A DNA stretch of 21,066 nt from Thiotrichaceae bacterium (GTDB lineage Bacteria > Pseudomonadota > Gammaproteobacteria > Thiotrichales > Thiotrichaceae). The stretch's first letter is position 1. Each line of letters opens with the position of its first letter. The notes beneath the pieces are model-generated. The model was not told where the DNA came from, did not search any database, and was given only the letters and a program-made list of their open reading frames with translations. The DNA lies in assembly GCA_027009095.1 (NCBI GenBank), contig JALVDG010000417.1:1-21066 (forward strand), read 5' to 3'. Below, one piece after another: positions 7,180 to 15,330 of this stretch. A program made the translations under genes and the position numbers.

Positions 7180-7716
7180 TTAGTTTTTAAATGCGCTACG
7201 CAAATACTCTATCATTGACCAAACAGTTAATATGGTAGCAATGGCAAGAAGTATTAATCCTGCTTCTCGAATGGGAAAACCAAATAAAGGTTGGTTGTAG
7301 AGTAGAAAAATCAATGCAAATATCTGTGCAACTGTTTTAATTTTACCTAGGTTTGCAACAGCTACTTTACTGCGTTGCCCCACTTCTGCCATCCACTCCC
7401 GTAGTGCTGAAATAATAATTTCACGTCCTATAATGAGGCACGCCGCTAATGTGATCCACATATTTGCTTCTCTACTCACAATTAACAAGAGTGCCACAGT
7501 AACGATTAGTTTATCAGCAACAGGATCAAGAAACGCACCAAAGCGTGATTCTAAGCCGAGTTTTCGAGCATAATACCCATCAGCCCAATCCGTTACACCA
7601 GCTAGACCAAAGGTGGTTGAAGCCGCCAATGGATAACCTACGAAAAAAAAAGCAATGACTAAAGGGATCGCAAGTATTCTTAAAAGTGTAAGAAAGATAG
7701 GTAAATTAAATATCAT
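7180..7716 (-). CDS. pgsA: CDP-diacylglycerol--glycerol-3-phosphate 3-phosphatidyltransferase
   Basis: PgsA makes phosphatidylglycerol phosphate from CDP-diacylglycerol and glycerol 3-phosphate, the committed step to phosphatidylglycerol and cardiolipin. It is an inner-membrane enzyme. The 178 residues match the family. The CDP-alcohol phosphotransferase signature D-G-x2-A-R-x8-G-x3-D-x3-D is complete in DGYYARKLGLESRFGAFLDP-VADK (about residues 45-70). Several hydrophobic helices follow. The gene begins 3 bp after the uvrC stop, an arrangement also found in E. coli, so both are likely translated from one mRNA. Confidence 0.95.
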   Translation of the reverse strand: MIFNLPIFLTLLRILAIPLVIAFFFVGYPLAASTTFGLAGVTDWADGYYARKLGLESRFGAFLDPVADKLIVTVALLLIVSREANMWITLAACLIIGREIIISALREWMAEVGQRSKVAVANLGKIKTVAQIFALIFLLYNQPLFGFPIREAGLILLAIATILTVWSMIEYLRSAFKN

Positions 7717-7719
7717 TGC

Positions 7720-9540
7720 TTATTTTCCATGGAAAACATTATAAATTTTTTCTGCAAGCTGACGACTAATACCTGACACTTTGCTTAGTTCATCAACACT
7801 TGCAATGGTAATTGCTCGCATTCCTCCAAATTGCTTTAACAAAGTTTGTCTCCGTTTTGGTCCTAGCCCTGCTATTTCTTCTAGTGGCGAGCTAGTGCGT
7901 GCTTTTTTTCTACGTTGGCGATGCCCTGCTATCGCAAAGCGGTGAGCTTCGTCACGTATTTGTTGTACTAAGTGCAAAGCACTGGAGTGTGGTGCTAGTT
8001 CTACTCGGCTTTTACCAATGGTTAAGGTATCCAAATCAGCTTTTCGTCCTTCACCTTTGGTTATACCGATAACATCGACTCCTGTTATCTGTAACTCTTT
8101 AATAACATCTAGGGCTTGTTTCACCTGCCCTTTTCCACCATCTATAAATAAAATATCAGGGAGTTTAGCTTCACCTTTTTGTACTTTTTTAAAGCGTCGC
8201 TGTAAGGCTTGTTTCATTGCAGCATAGTCATCGCCAGGAATTATACCTGAGATATTATAACGCCTATAGTCTGATTTTATCGCGCCCTCTGAGCCAAACA
8301 CAACACACGATGCAACAGTTGCCTCTCCTTGCGTATGGCTTATATCAAAACACTCCATACGAGCTGGAATATAGTCAAGCTGTAATTCATCCCGTAGTGT
8401 CTGCAATCGCTTTTGCATACCTGCTTTGGAGCTTAAATTGGTTTGCAAGGCATGCAAAGCATTACGTGATGCCATATCGACCCAGCGGGTTCTTTCACCC
8501 CTTGTCTTATGACTAAGCGTAACCTTGCGCTCGGCTTTAAGCGATAGCATCTCAGATAAAGCTTCTTTATCTTCTGGCATATGGCTTAATAATAGCTGAG
8601 ATGGAATTTTTCGGTTGAGGTAATATTGAGCAATAAAAGAGCTCAGTATCTTTTCTTCTGTTGCCTCAACAGAGGGGAGTTTTGGAAAGAAGTTTTTATT
8701 CCCTAAATTATTGCCATCACGAATAGTAAGCACTTGAATACTGGCAACATTTGAAGCTAATTGTAGTGCGATAACATCTATATCACCTTTTGCTCCATTA
8801 ATATATTGTTGTTGTGATATTTTGCGTAGATTTTCTATCTGATCACGGCATTCAGCCGCTTTTTCATATTCTAATTCAAGGGCTGCTTGATCCATCTGCT
8901 GCACAAGGTCATCAATAACCTGCTGACTTTTTCCTTGCAAAAATTTAATGGTATGGTCAACACCTATCTTATAATCCGACTCACTAATTTCATTGGTACA
9001 AGGTGCGGTACAACGCTTAATTTGATATTGCAAACAAGGACGCGAACGATTAGCAAAATAGCTATCTTCGCATTGACGTACCTGAAATAATTTTTGCAAA
9101 CGATTTAGTGTTTCCCTAACCGCACCAGCACTAGGATAAGGTCCAAAATATTGCCCTTTCGATTGCTTACCACCACGATGAAACTGTACTCTAGGGTACT
9201 TATGTTGAGAAACGTAGATATAGGGATAGCTTTTATCATCTCGTAATAAAATATTGTAACGCGGACGATGTTTTTTAATGAGGTTGCTTTCTAATAATAA
9301 GGCTTCTGCTTCGGTATCTGTAATGGTTATGCGTATATCTTGTATCTGTTTGACCATTGACCAGATACGGGAATTGACAAGATTACTACGAAAATAACTG
9401 GAAACACGATTTTTTAGATCTTTGGCTTTACCTACATAAAGAATTTTATCGTCCACACCCAACATACGATATACGCCAGGCTTGTGTGGGACGGTTGTTA
9501 AAAACTGCTTGCTATCGAATGCTTCAGGAGTATCTGACAT
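7720..9540 (-). CDS. uvrC: excinuclease ABC subunit C (UvrC)
   Basis: UvrC makes both incisions around bulky DNA lesions after UvrAB loading. The 606 residues agree with the E. coli length (610). Domains in order: a GIY-YIG nuclease (about residues 20-98, GVYRM and ILYVGKAKDLKNRV); a cysteine-rich segment (RPCLQYQIKRCTAPC, about 165-182); a UVR motif for UvrB contact (about 200-240); an RNase H-like nuclease with ECFDISHTQG and LFIDGGKGQ aspartates (about 395-475); and tandem helix-hairpin-helix motifs at the end (about 550-606). All key parts are present. A MITE ends 18 bp before the start codon, so the original promoter may have been displaced. No good Shine-Dalgarno is seen. Confidence 0.97.
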   Translation of the reverse strand: MSDTPEAFDSKQFLTTVPHKPGVYRMLGVDDKILYVGKAKDLKNRVSSYFRSNLVNSRIWSMVKQIQDIRITITDTEAEALLLESNLIKKHRPRYNILLRDDKSYPYIYVSQHKYPRVQFHRGGKQSKGQYFGPYPSAGAVRETLNRLQKLFQVRQCEDSYFANRSRPCLQYQIKRCTAPCTNEISESDYKIGVDHTIKFLQGKSQQVIDDLVQQMDQAALELEYEKAAECRDQIENLRKISQQQYINGAKGDIDVIALQLASNVASIQVLTIRDGNNLGNKNFFPKLPSVEATEEKILSSFIAQYYLNRKIPSQLLLSHMPEDKEALSEMLSLKAERKVTLSHKTRGERTRWVDMASRNALHALQTNLSSKAGMQKRLQTLRDELQLDYIPARMECFDISHTQGEATVASCVVFGSEGAIKSDYRRYNISGIIPGDDYAAMKQALQRRFKKVQKGEAKLPDILFIDGGKGQVKQALDVIKELQITGVDVIGITKGEGRKADLDTLTIGKSRVELAPHSSALHLVQQIRDEAHRFAIAGHRQRRKKARTSSPLEEIAGLGPKRRQTLLKQFGGMRAITIASVDELSKVSGISRQLAEKIYNVFHGK

Positions 9541-9558
9541 TTTTTATTTTCTGAAATT

Positions 9559-9699
9559 GTAACTACTCAACTTGCACTCTATTTTGTCCGATTTCTGCGT
9601 TGAAAGTGCTCATTTATACGGATAAACTCCGCCCTTTCGCCTTGAACTCGAACAAAATAGAGTGCAATCTAAGCAGTTACTGATTAGCTTAGTAGTTAC
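9559..9699 (+). mobile_element. MITE-like element, family 1, copy 2 (complete)
   Basis: This is the best-preserved copy, 141 bp. The ends are perfect 9-bp inverted repeats, GTAACTACT (9559-9567) and AGTAGTTAC (9691-9699). The flanks are a perfect 8-bp direct repeat CTGAAATT (9551-9558 and 9700-9707), which marks a transposition target duplication. Inner arms CACTCTATTTTGT and ACAAAATAGAGTG are inverted, and the centre TTTATACGGATAAA is nearly palindromic, so the whole element can fold as one long hairpin. It has no ORF. It lies between fabH and uvrC; a TACAAT (complement of 9556-9561) at its junction could act as a -10 toward uvrC. Confidence 0.82.
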
Positions 9700-9729
9700 C
9701 TGAAATTAGGTCTGAAGCTTCAACAAAGG

Positions 9730-10698
9730 CTAAAATTTAACTAACGCCGAACCCCAAGTAAATCCACCACCAAAGCCTTCTAGCAAGATAGTTTCACCAC
9801 GCTTAATTCGACCATCACGCACAGCGGTATCTAAGGCTAAAGGAATAGATGCAGCGGAGGTATTACCGTGTTCATTAACCGTTACAACAACATGATCCAT
9901 CGACATTTTTAATTTTTTAGCCGTCGCTTTAATAATGCGAATATTCGCTTGATGTGGTACTAACCAATCAACATCTGATTTTTTTAAGTTATTATGCGCT
10001 AAAGTTTCATCGACAATTCTTCCTAGCGTTTTAACCGCTATACGAAAGACTTCATTACCACGCATTTCAAAAAAAGCTTTTCCGGCTCTTAAATCTTCTG
10101 GATTATGAGAGACACCAGTGTCTACTTTTAGTAAGTCTACATGCGCCCCATCTGCATGTAGATGGGTTGATAGTATACCTGCCTCTTCACTAGCCTCTAT
10201 TACCACGGCTCCTGAACCATCACCGAATAAAACGCAGGTGTTGCGATCGGTCCAATCAACAATGCGCGAGAGTGTTTCCGCTCCTACAATTAAGGCACAT
10301 TTATGTGATCCACTTTTAATAAATTTATCAGCAATACCGAGTGCATAGACAAAACCTGTACATACAGCTTGCACATCGAATGCTGCTGCACCATTCGTAA
10401 TGCCTAAACGACTTTGTAATAAACAAGCGGTACTAGGATTAATAAGATCAGCCGTTGTGGTTGCAACAATAATTAAATCAATATCATCAGCCGTTTTACC
10501 TGCCATTTCCATGGCTAAGCGTGATGATTTTTCAGCCAGATCACAGGTGGTTTCTCCTTCAATGGCAAGATGACGTTTCTCAATGCCTGTACGCTCAATA
10601 ATCCACTCATGGCTTGTATCAACCATTTTTTCTAGATCATGATTGGTCACTATTTTTTCGGGTAAATAGCTACCTGTACCAGCAATACGTGAAAACAT
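9730..10698 (-). CDS. fabH: beta-ketoacyl-ACP synthase III (FabH)
   Basis: FabH condenses acetyl-CoA with malonyl-ACP to start fatty acid synthesis. The thiolase-fold protein has 322 residues from the ATG at 10698; a TTG three codons upstream is less likely because AGGA would sit only 2 bp from it. The catalytic Cys-His-Asn triad is present, numbered from the ATG as C113 ([11 protein letters not shown]), H249 (VPHQANIRI) and N279 ([10 protein letters not shown]). The C-terminal G-F-G-G-G-F-T-W-G motif is also present. It lies 21 bp after plsX, the usual arrangement. The expected fabD and fabG do not follow; instead a MITE and the uvrC operon come next. Confidence 0.96.
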   Translation of the reverse strand: MFSRIAGTGSYLPEKIVTNHDLEKMVDTSHEWIIERTGIEKRHLAIEGETTCDLAEKSSRLAMEMAGKTADDIDLIIVATTTADLINPSTACLLQSRLGITNGAAAFDVQAVCTGFVYALGIADKFIKSGSHKCALIVGAETLSRIVDWTDRNTCVLFGDGSGAVVIEASEEAGILSTHLHADGAHVDLLKVDTGVSHNPEDLRAGKAFFEMRGNEVFRIAVKTLGRIVDETLAHNNLKKSDVDWLVPHQANIRIIKATAKKLKMSMDHVVVTVNEHGNTSAASIPLALDTAVRDGRIKRGETILLEGFGGGFTWGSALVKF

Positions 10699-10719
10699 AT
10701 TCTTCAATATCCTATTTTT

Positions 10720-11736
10720 TTATTGCTTAGCTATTTCCTCTAAGCGTGATTTAATTTTTAAGTGCAACTGTGCCTTAACTTCTTTACGTGCAATACCTAT
10801 CGCCATTGCATAGCCTAGCGCATCAACATTTCCATGACTTTTCACAACGATACCTTGCAGCCCTAATAAACTCGCGCCATTATAACGTCGTGGATCAAAT
10901 CGCTTCATAAAGGCTTTTAGTACAGGCATTGAGATCAGAGCAGAAATTTTGCGGAAGATATTACGTGTGTACTCTGCTTTTAACTCAGTTGAAAGCATTT
11001 TTGCCAATCCTTCTGATGTTTTGAGTGCCACATTACCAACAAAACCATCACAAACAATTAAATCAACTTTACCATTGAATATATCATTTCCTTCGACAAA
11101 GCCATGATAATTAAAGCTTCCTTGTTTAATCAAGTTGTTTGCTTCTTGGACTTGATCATTGCCTTTCATATCTTCTTCGCCAACATTGAGCAAACCAATA
11201 CGGGGGGCATCAATACCATCAATCGCTTTAATCAACTCTGATCCCATCAGCGCAAATTGATACAAATGTTCGCCACTCGAGTCGATATTTGCGCCTAAAT
11301 CTAACATATGGGTATGTGTTTTTGAATTAGGGATAGCGGTACATAAAGCTGGACGATCAATACCTGGCAACATTCTCAATACAAAGCGTGCCGTTGCCAT
11401 TAAAGCACCTGTATTGCCTGCGCTCACCACAGCATCAGCGTCTCCACTCTTAACTAAGTTGATAGCAACTCGCATGGAGGAGTCTTTTTTGCCACGCAAT
11501 GCGAGTGCGGGTTTTTCGTCCATAGAGACGGTTTGAGAGGCATGATGAATACTGAGGCGAGAGGTATTTTCTGCGTTTTGTTTTTTTAGCTCTGCCGTTA
11601 GTTTTTCGGTATCACCCACTAAAATAAGTGATATATCTTGATGAGTTTGCAATGCATTAATGGCTGCTTCAACAACAACGGGATAGCCATTATCACCGCC
11701 CATTGCATCTAAAGATATACGATGAACAGAACTCAT
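10720..11736 (-). CDS. plsX: phosphate acyltransferase PlsX
   Basis: PlsX converts acyl-ACP and phosphate to acyl-phosphate, which PlsY uses to acylate glycerol 3-phosphate; it is a peripheral membrane enzyme. The 338 residues are of normal length. Family motifs include the N-terminal S-L-D-A-M-G-G-D-N-G, then SAGNTGALMA, LDLGANIDS, VCDGFVGNVALK and GASLLGLQGIVVKSHG. AGGAG lies 6 bp before the ATG. fabH follows 21 bp downstream, so the two form one unit of lipid synthesis. A promoter-like site and a terminator upstream suggest that it is transcribed separately from rpmF. Confidence 0.96.
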   Translation of the reverse strand: MSSVHRISLDAMGGDNGYPVVVEAAINALQTHQDISLILVGDTEKLTAELKKQNAENTSRLSIHHASQTVSMDEKPALALRGKKDSSMRVAINLVKSGDADAVVSAGNTGALMATARFVLRMLPGIDRPALCTAIPNSKTHTHMLDLGANIDSSGEHLYQFALMGSELIKAIDGIDAPRIGLLNVGEEDMKGNDQVQEANNLIKQGSFNYHGFVEGNDIFNGKVDLIVCDGFVGNVALKTSEGLAKMLSTELKAEYTRNIFRKISALISMPVLKAFMKRFDPRRYNGASLLGLQGIVVKSHGNVDALGYAMAIGIARKEVKAQLHLKIKSRLEEIAKQ

Positions 11737-11769
11737 GTTTGCTCCTACTAAAGCTTTCAGCTGTAAATT

Positions 11770-11799
11770 TTATAAACGAAGACAATACCATAAACTCAA
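11770..11799 (-). promoter_or_regulatory. candidate sigma-70 promoter of plsX-fabH
   Basis: On the minus strand TTGAGT (11799-11794) and TTATAA (11775-11770) are separated by 18 bp. The predicted transcription start near 11763 gives a leader of about 27 nt containing the AGGAG site. It lies just past the terminator hairpin at 11881-11907, where a new promoter is needed. Confidence 0.42.
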
Positions 11800-11880
11800 G
11801 GCTATGAGACCTTTATAGGGAGAAATATGATAGCTATTTAGTAACTGTTCGAAAAAAGAAATACAAGATATCCACTACCA

Positions 11881-11907
11881 AAAATCGCGGGACAAGCCCG
11901 CGATTTT
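11881..11907 (-). terminator. Rho-independent terminator after rpmF (bidirectional form)
   Basis: A perfect 11-bp stem AAAATCGCGGG (11881-11891) with CCCGCGATTTT (11897-11907) has a 5-nt loop. On the minus strand it is followed by a short T-run, so it can end the yceD-rpmF transcript about 44 bp after the rpmF stop. The plus strand also reads into a T-run. Confidence 0.75.
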
Positions 11908-11950
11908 TATTACTACCTAAACAGTATTTTCTACTAGCTTACAGTAACGA

Positions 11951-12160
11951 CTACTCTTCAGCAGCTTCATCTTCATCAATATACACATCTTTAGGCTGAA
12001 TAACTTGACGACCACGGTAAAAACCATTTGGCGTCATATGATGACGTAAATGAGTCTCACCAGATACAGGATCAATTGATAATGTAGGACCAGTCAATGC
12101 ATCATGTGAACGACGCTGACCACGCCTAGAACGTGTCACTTTACTTTTTTGTACTGCCAT
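11951..12160 (-). CDS. rpmF: 50S ribosomal protein L32
   Basis: L32 is a small protein of the large ribosomal subunit. The N-terminus [20 protein letters not shown] is the family hallmark, followed by G-E-T-H-L-R-H-H and G-F-Y-R-G-R-Q-V. The zinc cysteines of some L32 forms are absent, as usual in gammaproteobacteria. At 69 residues it is longer than the E. coli protein (57) because of an acidic tail ([10 protein letters not shown]). GGAG lies 9 bp before the ATG. It lies 59 bp after yceD, the conserved arrangement, but a terminator separates it from plsX. Confidence 0.96.
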   Translation of the reverse strand: MAVQKSKVTRSRRGQRRSHDALTGPTLSIDPVSGETHLRHHMTPNGFYRGRQVIQPKDVYIDEDEAAEE

Positions 12161-12219
12161 TTTGGCTCACTCCGATAAATATCTAGTCTGTAAATTTGCA
12201 GTAAAAAATACTGCAATAG

Positions 12220-12738
12220 CTATTTGTGTAATGTCTTCAATATAGCAAAAGGATTTTCAACATCCTCTTGCTGAGATTTAATTTCTTCTGGTACTGCTTC
12301 AATCAATGGTCTAAAAGGCTCACATTGCTCATGCAAAGCCGAGTGAGGCAAACCCAACAAGATTTCGTCTTCAATAAAATCTTGTAAAAATATGCGATTA
12401 TCTTCTACCAACCAAGTCTCATGATCATTTTGCAAACGTTCTGCTTCTGCATCTGAAGTAACAAATACAAGATCAATTTTGCTATCAACTTTATGTAAAA
12501 CTGACTTCAAACAACGCTGGCAAGTCAAATCTAACAGCCCTTTCACACTTCCCGTGACTCTGGGTAAACGTGTGATCTCAGTTCTATCAAACGCTAAACC
12601 TACCGAAATTGTCCCCACATTAGTGAACAACTGCTCCTGTAAACGAGGAAGTTGCTTAACTAATAGTTCACCCGATAGCAATATACGCTGCTCTACTAAG
12701 CGAAGTGGATCAATATCAATGGGAAGTCTTTTTGACAT
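12220..12738 (-). CDS. yceD: YceD family protein (DUF177), 23S rRNA accumulation
   Basis: YceD (DUF177) is encoded with rpmF in most bacteria; in E. coli its loss affects 23S rRNA accumulation. The 172 residues are typical. The start K-R-L-P-I-D-I-D-P-L-R-L matches the family N-terminus. The conserved C-x-x-C block is LTCQRCLKSV (about residues 69-78), followed by an acidic segment and EDEILLGLPHSALHEQC. The C-terminus N-P-F-A-I-L is also conserved. The -10 box of the apparent promoter lies only about 10 bp before the ATG, so the message may be leaderless. It diverges from maf. Confidence 0.9.
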   Translation of the reverse strand: MSKRLPIDIDPLRLVEQRILLSGELLVKQLPRLQEQLFTNVGTISVGLAFDRTEITRLPRVTGSVKGLLDLTCQRCLKSVLHKVDSKIDLVFVTSDAEAERLQNDHETWLVEDNRIFLQDFIEDEILLGLPHSALHEQCEPFRPLIEAVPEEIKSQQEDVENPFAILKTLHK

Positions 12739-12747
12739 AAGCGCGCG

Positions 12748-12777
12748 ATTATAGAAACTATCACATACTACTGTAAA
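12748..12777 (-). promoter_or_regulatory. sigma-70 promoter of yceD-rpmF
   Basis: On the minus strand TTTACA (12777-12772) and a perfect TATAAT (12753-12748) are spaced by 18 bp. Initiation 6-8 bp after the -10 falls at about 12740-12742, only 2-4 nt before the yceD ATG (12738). Confidence 0.6.
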
Positions 12778-12851
12778 GCTCTATTCTTGCTTTTTGCAAA
12801 AAAATCACCTTTTATTCATACTCATGACTACTATCAAGCGAATATTGCAGA

Positions 12852-12909
12852 TATAATGCGCGCCCTTAAATGATTTCCTGAGTACAATATTTTTTGATAT
12901 CTCAGGAAA
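12852..12909 (+). promoter_or_regulatory. maf promoter -10 and leader hairpin
   Basis: A perfect TATAAT lies at 12852-12857 in the maf direction, without a good -35. In the predicted leader a perfect 9-bp stem TTTCCTGAG (12874-12882) and CTCAGGAAA (12901-12909) encloses an 18-nt loop. A run of six T follows 7 bp later, so an attenuator is possible but the spacing is not canonical. Confidence 0.35.
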
Positions 12910-12942
12910 ACTGTTATTTTTTAATATCCTTACTAAAATATC

Positions 12943-13533
12943 ATGCGACAGCAACTTATTCTTGGTTCTACCTCTCCTTTTCGTAAAGAACTATTGGAGC
13001 GACTGTGTATCCCTTTTATATGCGATACACCCAACATAGATGAGACACCATTAGAAAACGAGTCACCAAATGACTACGTAAAGCGTTTATCTTTAGAAAA
13101 AGCCCGAGCTGTCGCTAAAAATCATCCTGATGCTTTAATTATTGGTTCAGACCAATGTTCTGTATTGAAAGGGCAAATACGTGGCAAACCAGGAAACCAC
13201 AAAAATGCCATTAAGCAACTACGAGAAAGCTCAGCAGAACGTGTTAGCTTTTTAACAGGTTTATGCTTGCTAGACAGTAGAAGCAATACATTCCAGTTGG
13301 ACATGATTCCTTTTCATGTTGATTTTAGAGAGTTAACAAATAGCGAAATTGAATCATACCTAAGAGCAGAAGAACCTTATTTTTGTGCAGGGAGCTTTAA
13401 ATCAGAAGGACTTGGTATCTCTCTTTTTGAAAGATTACAAGGTGATGATCCTACTGCATTGATAGGTCTACCTTTAATAAGCCTATCAAATATGCTACGC
13501 AAACAGGGCGTATTGATACCTGCACCATCATAA
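12943..13533 (+). CDS. yceF: Maf/YceF family nucleotide pyrophosphatase
   Basis: Maf proteins hydrolyse non-canonical nucleoside triphosphates to monophosphates; E. coli YceF prefers 7-methyl-GTP. The 196 residues match. Motifs are LILGSTSPFRKELLERL (Ser/Arg substrate loop), P-N-I-D-E-T-P, the catalytic Asp in GSDQ (D70), G-K-P with downstream A-I-K-Q-L, CAGSFKSEGLG and GDDPTALIGLPL. The P-N-I-D-E-T and GSDQ forms and the position divergent from yceD-rpmF-plsX-fabH both point to the YceF branch. ndk follows 42 bp downstream on the same strand. No strong Shine-Dalgarno precedes the ATG. Confidence 0.93.
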   Translation: MRQQLILGSTSPFRKELLERLCIPFICDTPNIDETPLENESPNDYVKRLSLEKARAVAKNHPDALIIGSDQCSVLKGQIRGKPGNHKNAIKQLRESSAERVSFLTGLCLLDSRSNTFQLDMIPFHVDFRELTNSEIESYLRAEEPYFCAGSFKSEGLGISLFERLQGDDPTALIGLPLISLSNMLRKQGVLIPAPS

Positions 13534-13575
13534 ATCAATTAATTTTAACTCTAAAACTTATACGGAGCCTAAAAC

Positions 13576-14007
13576 ATGGCCATAGAACGTACTATTTCGA
13601 TTATCAAACCTGATGCTATTGCTAAGAATGTTATCGGAGAAATTTATAGTCGCTTTGAAAAAGGAGGACTAACCATTATTGCGGCAAAAATGAAGCACCT
13701 ATCAAAAGCCGATGCAGAAGGCTTTTACGCTGTACACAAAGAGCGTCCTTTCTTCGGTGAACTAGTTGAGTTTATGACTTCTGGTCCTGTTATGATTCAG
13801 GTGCTCGAGGGCGAAAATGCAGTTGCTAAAAACCGCGAACTTATGGGGGCTACTAATCCTGCTGAGGCTGAGGCTGGTACTATTCGTGCAGACTTTGCAC
13901 AAAGTATTGATGAAAATGCAGTACATGGTTCTGACAGCACTGAAAATGCAAAAATTGAGATAGACTTTTTCTTCTCAGAAGATGAAATCTGTCCACGTAC
14001 ACGCTAG
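13576..14007 (+). CDS. ndk: nucleoside diphosphate kinase
   Basis: Ndk balances nucleoside triphosphate pools by transferring the gamma phosphate through a phosphohistidine. The 143 residues are full length. K11 (SIIKPDA) and the catalytic H117 in NAVHGSDS are present, as are G-x-T-N-P and RADFA. A GGAG site stands 8 bp before the ATG. The order ndk-rlmN-pilW is conserved in pseudomonads and relatives. After the stop lies a run of seven G (14022-14028), inside a weak 6-bp stem TTGGCT/AGCCAA. Confidence 0.97.
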   Translation: MAIERTISIIKPDAIAKNVIGEIYSRFEKGGLTIIAAKMKHLSKADAEGFYAVHKERPFFGELVEFMTSGPVMIQVLEGENAVAKNRELMGATNPAEAEAGTIRADFAQSIDENAVHGSDSTENAKIEIDFFFSEDEICPRTR

Positions 14008-14058
14008 TAGCTTGGCTTGATGGGGGGGTACAACGAGCCAAAATTTAGTTTAAGAATG

Positions 14059-14148
14059 AAGCCTCTGGTGTAGGTAGAAATTTATCCACATCATGCTTCG
14101 AATTTTAAGCCCTTAACTATTAAAATTCGAACAGATTAGCAGAGGCTT
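14059..14148 (+). promoter_or_regulatory. structured rlmN leader that can hide the ribosome-binding site
   Basis: A perfect 9-bp stem joins AAGCCTCTG (14059-14067) and CAGAGGCTT (14140-14148). The 3' arm contains the only Shine-Dalgarno, AGAGG (14141-14145), 7 nt before the ATG. Inside the enclosed 72 nt is a second, perfect 12-bp stem, TTCGAATTTTAA (14097-14108) and TTAAAATTCGAA (14120-14131), with an 11-nt loop. Pairing would block ribosome binding. I do not recognise this as a known riboswitch family. Confidence 0.5.
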
Positions 14149-14152
14149 TCTT

Positions 14153-15325
14153 ATGAGCAATAAAGATAAAACAGCAAAAATACAACAAATTGATGTAAAG
14201 GTAGAGAAAGCAAGCAATGCAGCTAATACATCAAAAAAAATTAACCTTCTCGATTTCACCTCAGAAAAATTAAAAGATTTTCTTGTTGAACGTGGAGAAA
14301 AAGCATTTAGAGCAACCCAGCTCATCAAATGGATACACCAATCGTGTGTCGATGACTTCAACAAAATGACTAATGTCAGCAAAGCATTACGTAGCAACTT
14401 ACAAGAAACAACTGAAATTCGTGCTCCTGAAGTTATTTTAGACCAAGCCTCAGCTGATGGCACACATAAGTGGCTATTAAAACTTGAAGACGGTAATTGT
14501 ATCGAAACTGTTTTTATCCCCGAAAAGGGTCGTGGCACATTATGCGTATCGTCTCAGGTAGGCTGTGCGCTTGATTGCACCTTCTGCTCAACTGCGCGCC
14601 AGGGGTTTAGCCGCAACCTCACCGTCGGGGAAATTATTGGTCAAGTATGGATAGCAAAACGTAGTTTACAACCTGATGCTAATACTGACAGAGTAATTAG
14701 CAATGTGGTCATGATGGGCATGGGAGAGCCATTATTAAACTTCGATAATGTCGTCGATGCTATGAAAATAATGCTAGATGATAATGCCTATGGATTAAGC
14801 AAACGCCGTGTTACACTTAGTACCTCAGGCGTTGTACCTGCACTTGATCGACTACGTAATGAAATAGATGTATCACTTGCTTTATCATTGCATGCAAGCA
14901 ACGATCCTTTACGAGACCAGCTAGTACCAATCAATAAAAAATATCCAATTAAGGTACTATTAGCGGCTTGTAAACGCTTTATGGAAGGTAAAGCATCACG
15001 GGAACGTATTACCATTGAATATGTCATGTTAGACGGGATAAATGATTCTGATCAGCATGCAAGGGAGCTAGCATTTACTCTGCGAGATATTCCCTCGAAA
15101 GTAAATCTAATTCCCTTCAACCCATTTCCTGAAACACGCTATAAACGATCACCGTTAAAACGCATCAATAAATTCAGAGATATTCTCACCGCAGCAGGCT
15201 TAATCGTTATGACACGAAAAACAAGAGGAGAGGATATTGATGCCGCTTGTGGACAATTAGCAGGCAAGATAAATGATCGTAGTCGCAGGGAACAACATTT
15301 TGCTAGAATAGAACAAGAGACATAA
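14153..15325 (+). CDS. rlmN: 23S rRNA/tRNA adenine-C2 methyltransferase RlmN
   Basis: RlmN is a radical SAM enzyme that methylates C2 of A2503 in 23S rRNA and A37 of some tRNAs. The 390 residues include an N-terminal extension of about 15 Lys/Ala-rich residues compared with E. coli. The [4Fe-4S] cluster cysteines are C138, C142 and C145 (CALDCTFC). The further conserved C131 is in TLCVSSQVG, and the methyl-carrying C366 is in [18 protein letters not shown] and the S-L-H-A SAM-binding segment are present. pilW starts 6 bp after the stop. Translation may be controlled by the upstream leader. Confidence 0.97.
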   Translation: MSNKDKTAKIQQIDVKVEKASNAANTSKKINLLDFTSEKLKDFLVERGEKAFRATQLIKWIHQSCVDDFNKMTNVSKALRSNLQETTEIRAPEVILDQASADGTHKWLLKLEDGNCIETVFIPEKGRGTLCVSSQVGCALDCTFCSTARQGFSRNLTVGEIIGQVWIAKRSLQPDANTDRVISNVVMMGMGEPLLNFDNVVDAMKIMLDDNAYGLSKRRVTLSTSGVVPALDRLRNEIDVSLALSLHASNDPLRDQLVPINKKYPIKVLLAACKRFMEGKASRERITIEYVMLDGINDSDQHARELAFTLRDIPSKVNLIPFNPFPETRYKRSPLKRINKFRDILTAAGLIVMTRKTRGEDIDAACGQLAGKINDRSRREQHFARIEQET

Positions 15326-15330
15326 AAACA

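Noticed and set aside
8217..8516. Plus-strand ORF of 99 codons inside uvrC
   Set aside because: It lies wholly opposite conserved UvrC coding sequence; no ribosome-binding site or known domain.
11838..11957. Decayed family 1 MITE between rpmF and plsX
   Set aside because: Only a 12-bp match (AGTAACTGTTCG) and a vague second end; no inner block of the element is present.
14012..14041. ndk terminator around the seven-G run
   Set aside because: The stem TTGGCT/AGCCAA is just 6 bp with an 18-nt loop and no T-run.
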